DNA of 33,612 bases from DATDMG01 sp036518955 (GCA_036518955.1 DATDMG010000255.1:1-33612); one strand, 5' to 3'; shown: positions 15,549-24,350, numbered from the stretch's first letter. A program made the numbers and translations. Notes: generated by a model not told the origin, from the sequence alone.

Positions 15549-15703
15549 GGGCCCCTCGTGATGACTTCTGCGTCAGCGGCGGCCGGGGCGGGCGGCTCCC
15601 GCAGGGCGTCTGGTCGGTCGCGGCCGAGACGCGGACGGGCCGGCTCGGCGGGGCGCAGCAGGGCCGGGCGCTCGTCGCCGGCGGACATGATCAATCCGAG
15701 CAT
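15545..15703 (-). CDS. possible small ORF coupled to the MFS gene
   Basis: 52 residues beginning MLGLIMSAGDERPALL, then a Pro/Ala/Arg-rich remainder. Its TGA overlaps the GTG of the MFS gene (GTGA), the same coupling used in the rest of the block, which is the main reason to list it. A second in-frame ATG is at 15688. No good ribosome site is seen, and the second half is the composition that random high-GC sequence gives. It could be a leader peptide controlling the MFS gene, the remnant of a larger gene, or nothing. Confidence 0.3.
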   Translation of the reverse strand: MLGLIMSAGDERPALLRPAEPARPRLGRDRPDALREPPAPAAADAEVITRGP

Positions 15704-16232
15704 CGTCTCGTACCCCGTACCCGGGTCGATCCCGGATCGGGTACGGGGTCACCGGGCTCCAGTCGGCCGAGTATGGCAGTTCTCGGCCTGGTGAACATCA
15801 TGTTCTCAAGATAGCGAACAAAGGCTGGGTGAGCTAGTTCTTGGAGCAACCATTGCGGTCCGGGTTCGGGCCACACCGTCACCGCCGAACGCCACGGCCG
15901 CGAAGCCTGACCCACCTCACCAGGTACCAGCCCGCACCGAGGCCGGCGGCAAACCCCTCCACGACCAGCAACGGATCGGCCACTCGGGCACGTCCTCCAC
16001 CGGGTCACCGAACTGATGCGAAGCGGAAGGAAACCCTCGTGGCGCAGCATACCTCGACTGTCGGCGGCTGGGGTCAACGATTTAGAGCCTTTGCTGGCGG
16101 CTCGTGAGATCCTCCGAATACCTGCCTGGCGGAAGAATGGCCAATCTGGGGGCGGCTCGATGCTGGACCCCCCTGCTCCTCCCACAGGCCTCGTCCCCGA
16201 ATTCATTGCGTACATCCTCAGGAGGGCTCTGC
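15549..16232. other. divergent intergenic region between MFS and Opp genes
   Basis: 684 bases separating two divergently transcribed units, so promoters for both are expected here. Apart from the palindrome and the possible small ORF listed separately I see no convincing gene. A minus-strand frame starting near 15800 (MMFTRPRTAILGRLEPGDP) looks briefly protein-like and then degenerates. Local AT-rich runs occur near 15790-15830 (TTCTCAAGATAGCGAACAA) and 16075-16090, compatible with promoter melting regions, but no clear -35/-10 pair could be fixed. Confidence 0.5.
15712..15749. promoter_or_regulatory. long palindrome upstream of the MFS gene
   Basis: Two perfect 12-base arms, ACCCCGTACCCG at 15712-15723 and its reverse complement at 15738-15749, flank a 14-base centre that contains a second nested inverted repeat (CCGGG TCGAT CCCGG, 15721-15735). 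It lies about 165 bases upstream of the MFS start in the divergent region between the minus-strand block and the Opp operon. Size and symmetry fit an operator for a dimeric repressor, or a bidirectional hairpin. There is no T-tract on either side, which argues against a classical terminator. Confidence 0.5.
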
Positions 16233-17960
16233 GTGAGCACTAACAGCACTCGGGCACGGGCGGTGGCCTTGCTCGCCGGGGCGGCGCTGGCGGTTTCGGC
16301 ATGCGCTACGAGCGCCTCAGGCGGCGGCTCCGCGTCGAGCCACGGGTCGTCGGGCGCAGCATCCGCCCCTACGAACAAGGCGATCACCTGGGCGTACGAG
16401 CAGGAGTTCTCGCAGTACAACATGAACACCCCCGCGGGGGACACCGTGGCGAACCGCGTCCACCTCGGCCCGGTGCTCAGCGGGTTCTGGGAGTTCCGCC
16501 CCGACGGCAGCCTGCAACCCAACACGGACTTCGGTACCTACGTCAAGGTCAAGGACAATCCGCTCACCGTCAAGTACTCGATAAATCCTGGAGCTGTCTG
16601 GTCGGACGGCAAGCCCATCGACTGCGACGACATCGTACTGGCCTGGCTGGCCCACAGCGGAGTGACCGGCGCGACAGGTTTCTCCGCGGCCCGCACCGTC
16701 GGTTACGACCAGCAGGACAGGCCGGCGTGCACTGCCGGCAGTCGCGAGGTCACGGTGACCTACCGGACGCGGTTCGCCGACTGGGCTGCCATGTACGGCC
16801 CCGGGGAAATCATGCCTGCGCACATCGTGGAGCAGCGGGCCGGCATGACGCGAACGTTCGTCGACTATGCCGCCACCCCGACGTCGCCGGACCTGGCCAA
16901 GGCCGTCAACTTCTACGACAAGGGCTGGGCGCTGACCCCCGGGCAGTTGCGCAAGGACATCATCCCGTCGTCCGGCCCCTATCAGCTCGACGCGTGGACG
17001 GCCGGGCAGTCCCTCACGCTCAAGGCCAACCCCAGGTGGTGGGGTACCCCGGTGAAGATCCCCACCATCGTGATTCGGTACATCAGTGGCACCGCGCAGG
17101 CGCAAGCCCTGCAGAACGGTGAAGTGCAGGTGATGGACCCGCAACCGCAGACCGACATCGTCAACCAGCTCAAGGCGATGGGCCAGGCGGTCACGTTCAC
17201 GACCGGCGATCAGTTCACCTACGAGCACCTCAGCTTCAATTTCAAGGGCCAGTTCGCCGACGCGAGCCTGCGGGAGGCCTTCGCCAGGTGCGTGCCGCGC
17301 CAGCAGATCGTCGACAACCTCATCAAACCGCAGAACGCCCGGGCCCAGATCATGGAGACCCGCTTCGTCTTTCCGTTCCAGCCCGGCTACGCGGCCTTCG
17401 CTGCCGGGCTCGGCGGTGCCCAGTACGACACCGTGGACCTTGCCGGGGCCAAGAAGCTCCTGGCTGGCCGGACCCCGACAGTGCGGATCGGGTGGCTCAA
17501 GAATCCAGACAAGATCAACAAGCGCCGAGCGGACACCCTGGCGTTGATCCAGTCCTCGTGTGGCCAGGCGGGGTTCAAGGTCGTGGATGCCGGGACACCC
17601 ACCTTCTTCGAGAAGGAGGCGCCGGCGGGAAACTTTGACGTAGGCATGATGGCCTGGGTCGCCTCGCAGCTGGTCTCCGACAGTGCGGGCGCCCACATGA
17701 CCGGCTCCGGCGACAATTACGGCAAGTACTCCGACCCGCAAGTCGACGCCTTGTTCAAGCGGGCCATGTCAGAAACGGAAACCGCCAAGCAGACGGCCCT
17801 GCTGAAGCAGATCGACACCCTGTTGTGGAAGGATCTGGAGAGTATCCCCCTCTTCACCTTCCCGGCGATCTTTGCTCTGGCCAAGAACACTGAAGGCGTG
17901 GTGTACAACGCGACGGTGGCGAACCTGCTGTGGAACGTCGGTTCATGGAACCTGGCTTGA
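16233..17960 (+). CDS. Opp/Dpp-type ABC transporter substrate-binding lipoprotein
   Basis: 575 residues starting at GTG 16233, placed by AGGAGGG six bases upstream; the open frame before it is not protein-like. The N-terminus is a lipoprotein signal: Arg-containing start, hydrophobic stretch, lipobox VSAC with Cys24, then a Gly/Ser-rich linker. The remainder matches solute-binding family 5: an early VWSDGKPIDCDDIVLAW block and a later SFNFKGQFADASLREAFARC segment, the family signature. It would bind peptides or similar solutes outside the membrane and hand them to the permeases encoded next. The first gene of a five-gene importer, opposite in direction to the biosynthetic block, it could take up peptides for nutrition, a signal, or a processed scaffold fragment; the substrate cannot be predicted. 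Confidence 0.92.
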   Translation: MSTNSTRARAVALLAGAALAVSACATSASGGGSASSHGSSGAASAPTNKAITWAYEQEFSQYNMNTPAGDTVANRVHLGPVLSGFWEFRPDGSLQPNTDFGTYVKVKDNPLTVKYSINPGAVWSDGKPIDCDDIVLAWLAHSGVTGATGFSAARTVGYDQQDRPACTAGSREVTVTYRTRFADWAAMYGPGEIMPAHIVEQRAGMTRTFVDYAATPTSPDLAKAVNFYDKGWALTPGQLRKDIIPSSGPYQLDAWTAGQSLTLKANPRWWGTPVKIPTIVIRYISGTAQAQALQNGEVQVMDPQPQTDIVNQLKAMGQAVTFTTGDQFTYEHLSFNFKGQFADASLREAFARCVPRQQIVDNLIKPQNARAQIMETRFVFPFQPGYAAFAAGLGGAQYDTVDLAGAKKLLAGRTPTVRIGWLKNPDKINKRRADTLALIQSSCGQAGFKVVDAGTPTFFEKEAPAGNFDVGMMAWVASQLVSDSAGAHMTGSGDNYGKYSDPQVDALFKRAMSETETAKQTALLKQIDTLLWKDLESIPLFTFPAIFALAKNTEGVVYNATVANLLWNVGSWNLA

Positions 17961-18045
17961 ATCCGACCGGCCTGTGGCGGCGCGAGGGGTGGCACTGCCC
18001 ATCCCTCGCCTCCCAGCGCACCTCACCGGAAGGGAGGTCCGCCGT

Positions 18046-19581
18046 ATGGGTGTCCTAGTGGCGCGACGGCTATTCATTTCGACGGTCACTCTGCTGATGT
18101 CCTCGTTCCTCGTCTTCGTGCTGGTGGTCAACAGTGGGGACCCGCTGGCGAATCTGCGCAACGACACCAGCCCGGAGCGGGACACCAAGATCGCACGCAG
18201 GATCGCGATCCTGCACCTGGACGAGCCGGTCCCGCAGCGCTATCTGAAGTGGCTCAGAGGCGTCACGGGATGCGTGGTCCCCGGCCGCGACTGCGACCTC
18301 GGGACGACCGTGAACGACCAGTCAGTCACGGCGCTGGTGTCCGAGGCACTCGGCGCGACGCTCCGACTGGTCACCGCCGCGCTCGTGCTCGCGATCGTCC
18401 TCGGGGTAGCGGCGGGGCTGGTCTCCGCGCTGCGGCAGTACTCCGGCTTCGACCACACCGTCTCCTTCACGGCGTTCCTGTTCTTCTCCCTGCCGCTCTT
18501 CTGGGTCGCCGTGCTCCTCAAGCAGTACCTCGCGATCGGGGCCAACAACTGGTTCGCGGAGCCTCGGATCGGCCTCGCGTCCGCCCTCGCGGTGGCGGCC
18601 GTGACCGGGGGCGCCGCCGGTGCGCTCGTCGGTGGTGACCGGCGTCGGCGCTGGCTGGCCCGGGTGACGGCGGGCGGGCTCACCGCGACGATCCTGGTGC
18701 AGCTCAGCCGGGAGGACTGGTTCCGCCGGCCGGCCCTGGGGCAGGCCGGCATCGCGGTGCTGTCCCTCGGGTCCGCGCTGGGGATCGCCTACCTGTCGGC
18801 CGGGCTCGGGCGGCGCGCCGTCCTGGTGAGCTGCCTGGCCACCGCGACCGAGGGCTGCCTCGCGCAGGTCGTCGTCACCCCGTGGTTGCAGGACCCGCTG
18901 TGGGCGTCCTGGACGAACGTCCTGCTGCTCCTGCTCGTCGCCCTGCTGGCGGCGGCGGTGACCGGCGTCGCTCTCGGCGCCCAGGACAGGGGCACCGCGG
19001 TGCGCGCGTCGATGGTGACGGCGGCGGCGACCGGAGCGTTCATCCTGATCGACATCCTGCTGCGGGCGGTGCCCGGATATGCGGCGCTGGTGAACGGCCG
19101 GATCATCGCCACGATCGGGTCGCAGACCCCGGAATTCGCCGGTGGTTTCTGGGAGCAGCAGCTCGACATCCTCGCGCACCTGCTGCTCCCGACACTGGCC
19201 GTCACCCTCGTCACCTTCGCCTCTTACAGTCGGTACTCGCGCGGCACCATGCTGGAGGCGATGAGCCAGGACTACGTGCGCACCGCACGGTCCAAGGGGC
19301 TGCCCGAACGGGTCGTGGTCGTACGGCACGCGCTGCGCAACGCCCTGATCCCGCTCACCACGGTCGCGGCGATGGACGTCGGCGCTCTGCTCGGCGGCGC
19401 CGTGATCACCGAGCACGTCTTCGGCTGGCGGGGCATGGGCACCCTGTTCCTCGGCGGCCTGCTCCAGGTGGACCCCAACCCGGTGATGGGCTTCTTCCTG
19501 GTCACCGTGGTCGCGGTGATCGCGCTGAACCTAGTGGCTGATCTCGCCTACGCCCTTCTCGACCCGCGGATCCGGCTGTAG
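18046..19581 (+). CDS. Opp/Dpp-type ABC permease, first subunit, with enlarged middle
   Basis: 511 residues from ATG 18046, which has GGGAGG eight bases upstream. The N-terminal part (MGVLVARRLFISTVTLLMSS then a periplasmic loop) and the C-terminal BPD_transp_1 part are standard, including the EAA loop SQDYVRTARSKGLPERVVVVRHALRNALIPL region near residues 406-436, where the ATPase docks. The usual length is 310-330. Here about 190 extra residues with several more hydrophobic segments (for example ASALAVAAVTGGAAGALVGG and NVLLLLLVALLAAAVTG) lie between the two conserved halves. Such long DppB-like permeases are known among actinobacteria, so this is probably not an assembly artefact. It pairs with the next permease to form the channel. 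Confidence 0.92.
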   Translation: MGVLVARRLFISTVTLLMSSFLVFVLVVNSGDPLANLRNDTSPERDTKIARRIAILHLDEPVPQRYLKWLRGVTGCVVPGRDCDLGTTVNDQSVTALVSEALGATLRLVTAALVLAIVLGVAAGLVSALRQYSGFDHTVSFTAFLFFSLPLFWVAVLLKQYLAIGANNWFAEPRIGLASALAVAAVTGGAAGALVGGDRRRRWLARVTAGGLTATILVQLSREDWFRRPALGQAGIAVLSLGSALGIAYLSAGLGRRAVLVSCLATATEGCLAQVVVTPWLQDPLWASWTNVLLLLLVALLAAAVTGVALGAQDRGTAVRASMVTAAATGAFILIDILLRAVPGYAALVNGRIIATIGSQTPEFAGGFWEQQLDILAHLLLPTLAVTLVTFASYSRYSRGTMLEAMSQDYVRTARSKGLPERVVVVRHALRNALIPLTTVAAMDVGALLGGAVITEHVFGWRGMGTLFLGGLLQVDPNPVMGFFLVTVVAVIALNLVADLAYALLDPRIRL

Positions 19582-19603
19582 TGGGCCGCAAAGGAGTGAA
19601 GCG

Positions 19604-20629
19604 ATGACGCTGGACGTCCCAGGCGTCGCCGAGGACGGCGCCCGGCCGGAGGTGCGCGTCCTCCGAGGGCCCGACGGCGCCGAGGCGGGCGCCGACCAGG
19701 GGTTGACCGTCGTGGCGCGCACCCAGCGGCAACTGGTGGCTCGCAGGTTCCTGCGGCACCGCGCGGCGATGGCCGCCCTGGCCACGCTCGGGTGTGCGGT
19801 CGTCCTGGCCTTCAGCTCGATCGGGGTGCTGGGCCTGCCCGGCTGGTGGGGCCAGAGCTATGCCACGACTGCCAGCCTGGCGGACGGCGGCCGGATGACC
19901 CTCGACCTGCTCCCCGCCGCCGTGGACGGTAACGGGTTCGCCATCGGGGAGCACCCGTTCGGGCAGGACGACATCGGGCGCGACTACTTCGCCCTGACGA
20001 TGCGCGGAGCCCAGCGGTCCCTGACCATCGCGCTGCTCGTCGGGGTGCTGAGTACCCTGCTGGGAGTGGCCGTGGGCGCCTGCGCCGGCTACCTCGGCGG
20101 GCCCGTGGACAACGTCCTGATGCGGGGTACGGACCTGATCATCGGCGTGCCCGCGCTGCTGGTGGCCGCGGTGCTCGGCCGGTACTGCGGGGGCGGGGCC
20201 ATCGGGCTGGCCGGGCTGCTCTCCCTGGTCGTCTGGCCCCAGTTGGCCCGGCTGGTGCGCGCGGAGTTCCTCTCCCTGCGCGAGAAGGAGTTCGTCGAGG
20301 CGGCCCGCGCGATGGGAGCCCGGCCCGGGCGCATCATCGTCCGTCATCTGCTGCCGAACACCGCCGGCACGATCATCGTGAACGCCACCCTGACCGTCTC
20401 GGCGGCGATCCTGCTGGAGACCGCCCTGAGCTTCGTGGGACTCGGGGTGCAGAGCCCCGATACGTCGCTCGGCAAGCTGATCAACGACTACCAGGAGGCG
20501 TTCCAAGTGCGGCCGTGGCTGTTCTGGTGGCCTGGCGTGTTCATCGTCCTGATCGCGCTCTGCGTCAACTTCGTCGGTGACGGGCTCCGTGACGCCCTCG
20601 ACCCCAAGCAGAACAAGGTCCGGGCCTGA
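19604..20629 (+). CDS. Opp/Dpp-type ABC permease, second subunit
   Basis: 341 residues from ATG 19604, with AAGGAG seven bases upstream and 22 bases after the previous stop. A hydrophilic start of about 50 residues precedes the first membrane segment (AAMAALATLGCAVVLAFSS). The family OppC N-terminal region and then the transport domain follow, with FGQDDIGRDYFALTMRGAQRS, the conserved entry to the permease core, and the EAA loop EFVEAARAMGARPGRIIVRH near residue 230. About six membrane segments are expected. Its TGA shares a base with the ATG of the first ATPase gene (TGATG), so these are coupled. Confidence 0.93.
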   Translation: MTLDVPGVAEDGARPEVRVLRGPDGAEAGADQGLTVVARTQRQLVARRFLRHRAAMAALATLGCAVVLAFSSIGVLGLPGWWGQSYATTASLADGGRMTLDLLPAAVDGNGFAIGEHPFGQDDIGRDYFALTMRGAQRSLTIALLVGVLSTLLGVAVGACAGYLGGPVDNVLMRGTDLIIGVPALLVAAVLGRYCGGGAIGLAGLLSLVVWPQLARLVRAEFLSLREKEFVEAARAMGARPGRIIVRHLLPNTAGTIIVNATLTVSAAILLETALSFVGLGVQSPDTSLGKLINDYQEAFQVRPWLFWWPGVFIVLIALCVNFVGDGLRDALDPKQNKVRA

Positions 20630-21708
20630 TGGCCGCTGACAGCCCGCTCGGGCCATCAGGGACCGGGCAGAGCCCGAGCGCCGGGCGTGAGCCGGTGCTC
20701 GCCGTCGAGGACCTCACGGTCCGGTTCCCCAGCGACGACGGCCCGGTGGCCGCCGTCCGCGGGATGTCGTACACGCTGGCCCCGCGGGAGGTTCTCGGCA
20801 TCGTCGGCGAGTCGGGTTCGGGCAAGTCGACCGCGGGTCTCGCCGTGATGGGCCTGCTGCCGAGGAGTGCCCAGGCCACGGGCCGCATCCTGTTCGAGGG
20901 GCAGGATCTGCTGGCGATGCCGGAGAGGCGGCGCCGGGCGCTCCGCGGACGCCGGATCGCGATGGTCTTCCAGGACCCGATGTCCACGCTGAACCCGGTC
21001 CTCTCCGTGGGGCAGCAGGTGGCCGAGGCGGTCCGGTCCCATCAGGCGGTGTCCCGGCGGGCGGCGCTGGCCAGGGCGGCGGAGCTGCTCGACCTGGTCG
21101 GAATCCCCCAACCCGCCCAGCGGCTGCGGTCCTACCCGCACGAGTTCTCGGGCGGGATGCGGCAACGGGTGCTGATCGCCATGGCGGTGGCGAACAACCC
21201 GGACGTCATCATCGCCGACGAGCCGACCTCGGCTCTCGATGTCACCGTACGGGCGCAGATCCTCGAGTTGCTGATGGAGGTGAAGGAGGTCGTCGGCGCG
21301 GCGATCGTCCTGATCACGCACGACCTCGCGGCGGTGGCGGGGACGGCCCAGCGGGTGCTGGTGATGTACGCGGGGCGGCCGGTCGAGATCGGGACCACCG
21401 AGGACGTCTTCGCAGCCCCGCGGATGCCTTACACCGCCGGGCTGCTGGGCGCCATCCCGGGCCGGGGCCGCCCCCGTGGCCGGCTGCGGTCGATCCCGGG
21501 CGCCCCGCCGTCCATGATCAACCTATCGCCCGGCTGCCCGTTCCGGCCCCGTTGCCCGATCCGGCGCGAGCCCTGCGACAGCCAGGAACCACTGCTCGCC
21601 CAGACGGAGCGGACCGGGCATCTGTCGGCCTGCCACGACTGGCGGCTCCTCGCGGCAGAGCCGGATCCGCAGCAGTTGTTCGGGTCCGAGAAGGTGGAGG
21701 CAGGGTGA
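20629..21708 (+). CDS. Opp/Dpp-type ABC ATPase, D subunit
   Basis: 359 residues. All ATPase motifs are intact: Walker A GESGSGKST (about 60-68), Q-loop VFQDPMSTLNPV, signature FSGGMRQRV, Walker B and D-loop VIIADEPTSALD, and the switch His in LITHDL. The C-terminus carries the oligopeptide/dipeptide extension with the Cys pattern GCPFRPRCPIRREPC, typical of OppD/DppD, where related proteins bind an Fe-S cluster or rely on it structurally. It energises the importer from the cytoplasmic face with the following gene product as its partner. Start overlaps the preceding stop; the end overlaps the next start. Confidence 0.94.
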   Translation: MAADSPLGPSGTGQSPSAGREPVLAVEDLTVRFPSDDGPVAAVRGMSYTLAPREVLGIVGESGSGKSTAGLAVMGLLPRSAQATGRILFEGQDLLAMPERRRRALRGRRIAMVFQDPMSTLNPVLSVGQQVAEAVRSHQAVSRRAALARAAELLDLVGIPQPAQRLRSYPHEFSGGMRQRVLIAMAVANNPDVIIADEPTSALDVTVRAQILELLMEVKEVVGAAIVLITHDLAAVAGTAQRVLVMYAGRPVEIGTTEDVFAAPRMPYTAGLLGAIPGRGRPRGRLRSIPGAPPSMINLSPGCPFRPRCPIRREPCDSQEPLLAQTERTGHLSACHDWRLLAAEPDPQQLFGSEKVEAG

Positions 21709-22751
21709 CCCTGAGCGCGGCACCGTCGGGGCCCTCGACGCCCCTGCTGGAGGTGAAGGATCTTGTGGTCCGGTTCCCGGTCCGGGGCGGGGGGCTGATC
21801 AGACGCACTGTCGGGCATGTCCGGGCGGTGGACGGTATCAGCCTTCAGCTGGACGCCGGGGAGACTCTCGCGCTGGTGGGCGAGTCCGGCTGCGGGAAGT
21901 CGACCTCGGCCCGGGCCATCCTCCAACTGCTGCGCCCCTCGTCCGGCAGCGTGCGTTTCGACGGCCAGGAGCTCACCACGCTGTCCGCGGCCAAGCTGCA
22001 GCCGTTCCGGCGAGACCTGCAGATCGTTTTCCAGGACCCGTACTCCTCGCTGAATCCCCGGATGACCGTCAACGACATCGTCGCCGAGCCGCTGCGCATC
22101 CACGGGCAGTGGGACGCGCGAAGCGGGAAGGACCGCGTGGCCCAGCTGCTCCGGAGGGTGGGGCTGCACCCCGAGCACGGCAACCGGTACCCGCACGAGT
22201 TCTCCGGTGGCCAGCGCCAGCGGGTCGGCATCGCCCGGGCTCTGGCGCTGGAGCCGAGGCTGCTGGTGCTCGACGAGCCGGTCTCCGCGCTGGACGTCTC
22301 GGTGCAGGCCGGCATCGTGAACCTGCTGCAGGATCTTCAGGCCGCATTGGGCTTGGCGTACCTGTTCATCGCCCACGACCTGCCCGTGGTCCGCCACGTC
22401 TCCGACCGCGTGGCGGTGATGTACCTCGGCCGAGTCGTGGAGACCGGCCCTCGGGACGTCGTCTACGCCGCGCCGCTCCACCCCTACACCCAGGCGCTGC
22501 TCACCGCGGCGCCGGTGGCCGACCCGGGGTTGCGGCGCAGGCCGGAACGCGGCGCGGTGCAGGGCGAGATCGTCAGCCTCCGAGAGACGTCGTCGGGCTG
22601 CGGGTTCCGCAGCCGGTGCGCCAAGGCCCAGGACGTCTGTGCCGCGGTGCCACCCGCCCTGACGGATCACGGCCAGGGCCGGCTGGTGGCGTGCCACTTC
22701 GCAGAACCCGGATGCGGGTTTGCAGCCGAGACGACCGGTCGTGAGGATTGA
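21705..22751 (+). CDS. Opp/Dpp-type ABC ATPase, F subunit
   Basis: 348 residues. I start it at GTG 21705, which overlaps the upstream TGA as GTGA and has GGTGGAGG upstream; the longer open frame is only a shadow of the previous gene. Motifs: Walker A GESGCGKST, Q-loop VFQDPYSSLNPR, signature FSGGQRQRV, Walker B LLVLDEPVSALD, switch His in FIAHDLPVVRHV, and a C-terminal Cys pattern GCGFRSRCAKAQDVC. It forms the heterodimeric ATPase with the preceding product. It is the last gene of the importer; the next gene begins 136 bases later after a more AT-rich spacer. Confidence 0.94.
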   Translation: MTLSAAPSGPSTPLLEVKDLVVRFPVRGGGLIRRTVGHVRAVDGISLQLDAGETLALVGESGCGKSTSARAILQLLRPSSGSVRFDGQELTTLSAAKLQPFRRDLQIVFQDPYSSLNPRMTVNDIVAEPLRIHGQWDARSGKDRVAQLLRRVGLHPEHGNRYPHEFSGGQRQRVGIARALALEPRLLVLDEPVSALDVSVQAGIVNLLQDLQAALGLAYLFIAHDLPVVRHVSDRVAVMYLGRVVETGPRDVVYAAPLHPYTQALLTAAPVADPGLRRRPERGAVQGEIVSLRETSSGCGFRSRCAKAQDVCAAVPPALTDHGQGRLVACHFAEPGCGFAAETTGRED

Positions 22752-22887
22752 GCCATGTAGCCTTTTTAGAGGCGGTTTAGATGAAAGAAGTAGGCTAGCC
22801 ATACCCGATCGGGAGCCAGGCCCAGGGGTTCCTCCACTTCGGTCCAAACCATGAGCCATCGTACCTCGCCGTGGCGGCCCGTATCGC

Positions 22888-23745
22888 ATGGGAATGGAAC
22901 ACCCGATGAACGTACGAGCGTATCTTGACCGTATCGGCATCAAGGATCAGCCACCACCAGATGCAGCCACCTTGCAAAGGCTTACCTATAGTCACGTCAC
23001 GACAGTCCCGTGGGAAAACTTTTCAATCTACCTGGATGAACCGTTCGACCTGTCCGTGGAGCATCTCGAGAAGAAAATTGTCGGAGAGAAGCGAGGGGGG
23101 ACCTGCTGGGAGCTGACCCATCTCTTCGGATCGCTGCTCACCCACCTCGGCTACTCTGTGGAACTCTACTCGGGGGCAACATGGAGCCATCGCGAGAGCC
23201 GATTCAACCCTCTCCACGACCATATAGTACTCAGTGTCACGGTCCCGACGGACGGCTCTGGTCCGTGGCTGGTGGACGTGGGGCTGGGGGAGGGCATCCG
23301 GTGCCCTCTGGTTCTCGCTGACGGAATGGAGGCCGTGGATCTGGGGAGCACCTACCGGCTGGTGGATGACGGCGATTTCATGGTCGTCTGGAAGCATGAT
23401 CCGGAGTATGGCGAGCCCGAACCAAGCTATCGATTCAGGCCGAAACCGAGCATCATCGAAGAGTTCGTCGGAATGTACCTCTACCGGTCGACGTCGCCAA
23501 GGTCCTACTTTGTGAGGCATTGGATCTGTACCCTCGCCACCGACGATGGGTGGATCGTCCTGCTCGACGACCGGGTCTCCCTGCCGAATCAATCCGCGAA
23601 GCGTTCCATGAAGGATGAGGGTGAGCTCCGCAGGACGCTCCGGGAACTCTTCCGGCTAGAGCTCCCCTCGGGGAGGAGGGTCCGGACACCGGCCGCCCTC
23701 GAACTCTCGACACCGCTCGGATCGTCCGCGGTGTCAGAGGGATGA
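22888..23745 (+). CDS. arylamine N-acetyltransferase family protein
   Basis: 285 residues from ATG 22888; ATG 22894 and ATG 22906 (MNVRAYLDRIGI, where family similarity begins) are alternatives. The catalytic triad can be placed: Cys73 in KRGGTCWELTHLF, His112 in LHDHIVLSV, and Asp130 in WLVDVGLGEG. Early in the chain TVPWENFSIYL is the other family block. The family transfers acetyl or other acyl groups from CoA to aromatic amines or hydrazines by a Cys-acyl intermediate; in natural-product clusters relatives also close macrolactams or acylate amino aromatics. Its G+C is lower than in the transporter genes. It overlaps the formyltransferase-like gene (ATGA), so the two likely act in one pathway, possibly acylating an aromatic amine made by the peptide-ligase block. 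Confidence 0.92.
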   Translation: MGMEHPMNVRAYLDRIGIKDQPPPDAATLQRLTYSHVTTVPWENFSIYLDEPFDLSVEHLEKKIVGEKRGGTCWELTHLFGSLLTHLGYSVELYSGATWSHRESRFNPLHDHIVLSVTVPTDGSGPWLVDVGLGEGIRCPLVLADGMEAVDLGSTYRLVDDGDFMVVWKHDPEYGEPEPSYRFRPKPSIIEEFVGMYLYRSTSPRSYFVRHWICTLATDDGWIVLLDDRVSLPNQSAKRSMKDEGELRRTLRELFRLELPSGRRVRTPAALELSTPLGSSAVSEG

Positions 23746-24350
23746 ATGTGGTCATAGCGGCGTCGAAATTCTTCGGCGCACAGGTCGTCCGCGCGTTCCA
23801 CGGGGCAGGATTCGAGCTACTGGCCGTCACGTCCCCGCGTTCTTCGTGCGGTCCGGCGGGAGGCCCTCCTGCGCGCGACCGCGTCCAGGAGGTAGCAGCG
23901 GAGCTGGGGATCACCTGGTGGCCGACGCTCGACGTCCCCGCGATCGACGAGGCCGATCTCCTGATCACGGCGTACTACCAAAGGATCATCCCGGCCCCGG
24001 TGTTGGAGAAGATCCCGCTGGCGATCGGTTACCACCCGAGCCTGCTACCCCTTCATCGGGGCCCGGATGCGATCCGCTGGTCTCTCGCGGCCGGCGAGCG
24101 GATCACCGGGGGATCCGTCTACCGCCTCACCAGTACGGTGGACGGTGGGCCGTTGCTGGGCCAGCAAGCCGTGACCATCCAGCCCGGGGACACCCCCGAG
24201 GTGCTGTGGCGGAGGGATCTGGCCCCACTCGGCGTCCAGATGCTGCTGACCGCGGCAGATCAGATCCGTTCTGGATCAGCTGTGTTCACTCCACAGGATT
24301 CGGCCGCGGCCACGTATGAATCCTGGTTCCCCAGGGGGCGCCCCTCGTAG
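23742..24350 (+). CDS. formyltransferase-family protein (Fmt/GART-like fold)
   Basis: 202 residues, starting at ATG 23742 and overlapping the acetyltransferase stop. It is about the length of a catalytic domain alone; methionyl-tRNA formyltransferase has a further C-terminal domain, absent here. The active-site block reads IGYHPSLLPLHRGPDAI then, after TGGSVYRLTSTVDGGPLL, the conserved Asp. His in GYHPS and Asp in STVDGG align with catalytic His and Asp. The position of the usual Asn (Asn-x-His) is Gly. Formyltransferase-like proteins with G-[FY]-H-P-S-L-L-P exist as a subgroup, so this may mark a different one-carbon donor or acceptor and not loss of activity. It may N-formylate or hydroxymethylate the pathway amine; the substrate is unknown. 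Confidence 0.87.
   Translation: MNVVIAASKFFGAQVVRAFHGAGFELLAVTSPRSSCGPAGGPPARDRVQEVAAELGITWWPTLDVPAIDEADLLITAYYQRIIPAPVLEKIPLAIGYHPSLLPLHRGPDAIRWSLAAGERITGGSVYRLTSTVDGGPLLGQQAVTIQPGDTPEVLWRRDLAPLGVQMLLTAADQIRSGSAVFTPQDSAAATYESWFPRGRPS

Noticed and set aside
15691..15800. Minus-strand peptide MMFTRPRTAILGRLEPGDP upstream of the palindrome
   Set aside because: No ribosome site, ends after 36 residues, and the apparent continuation in another frame would need a frameshift inside the palindrome; insufficient to call a gene or pseudogene.
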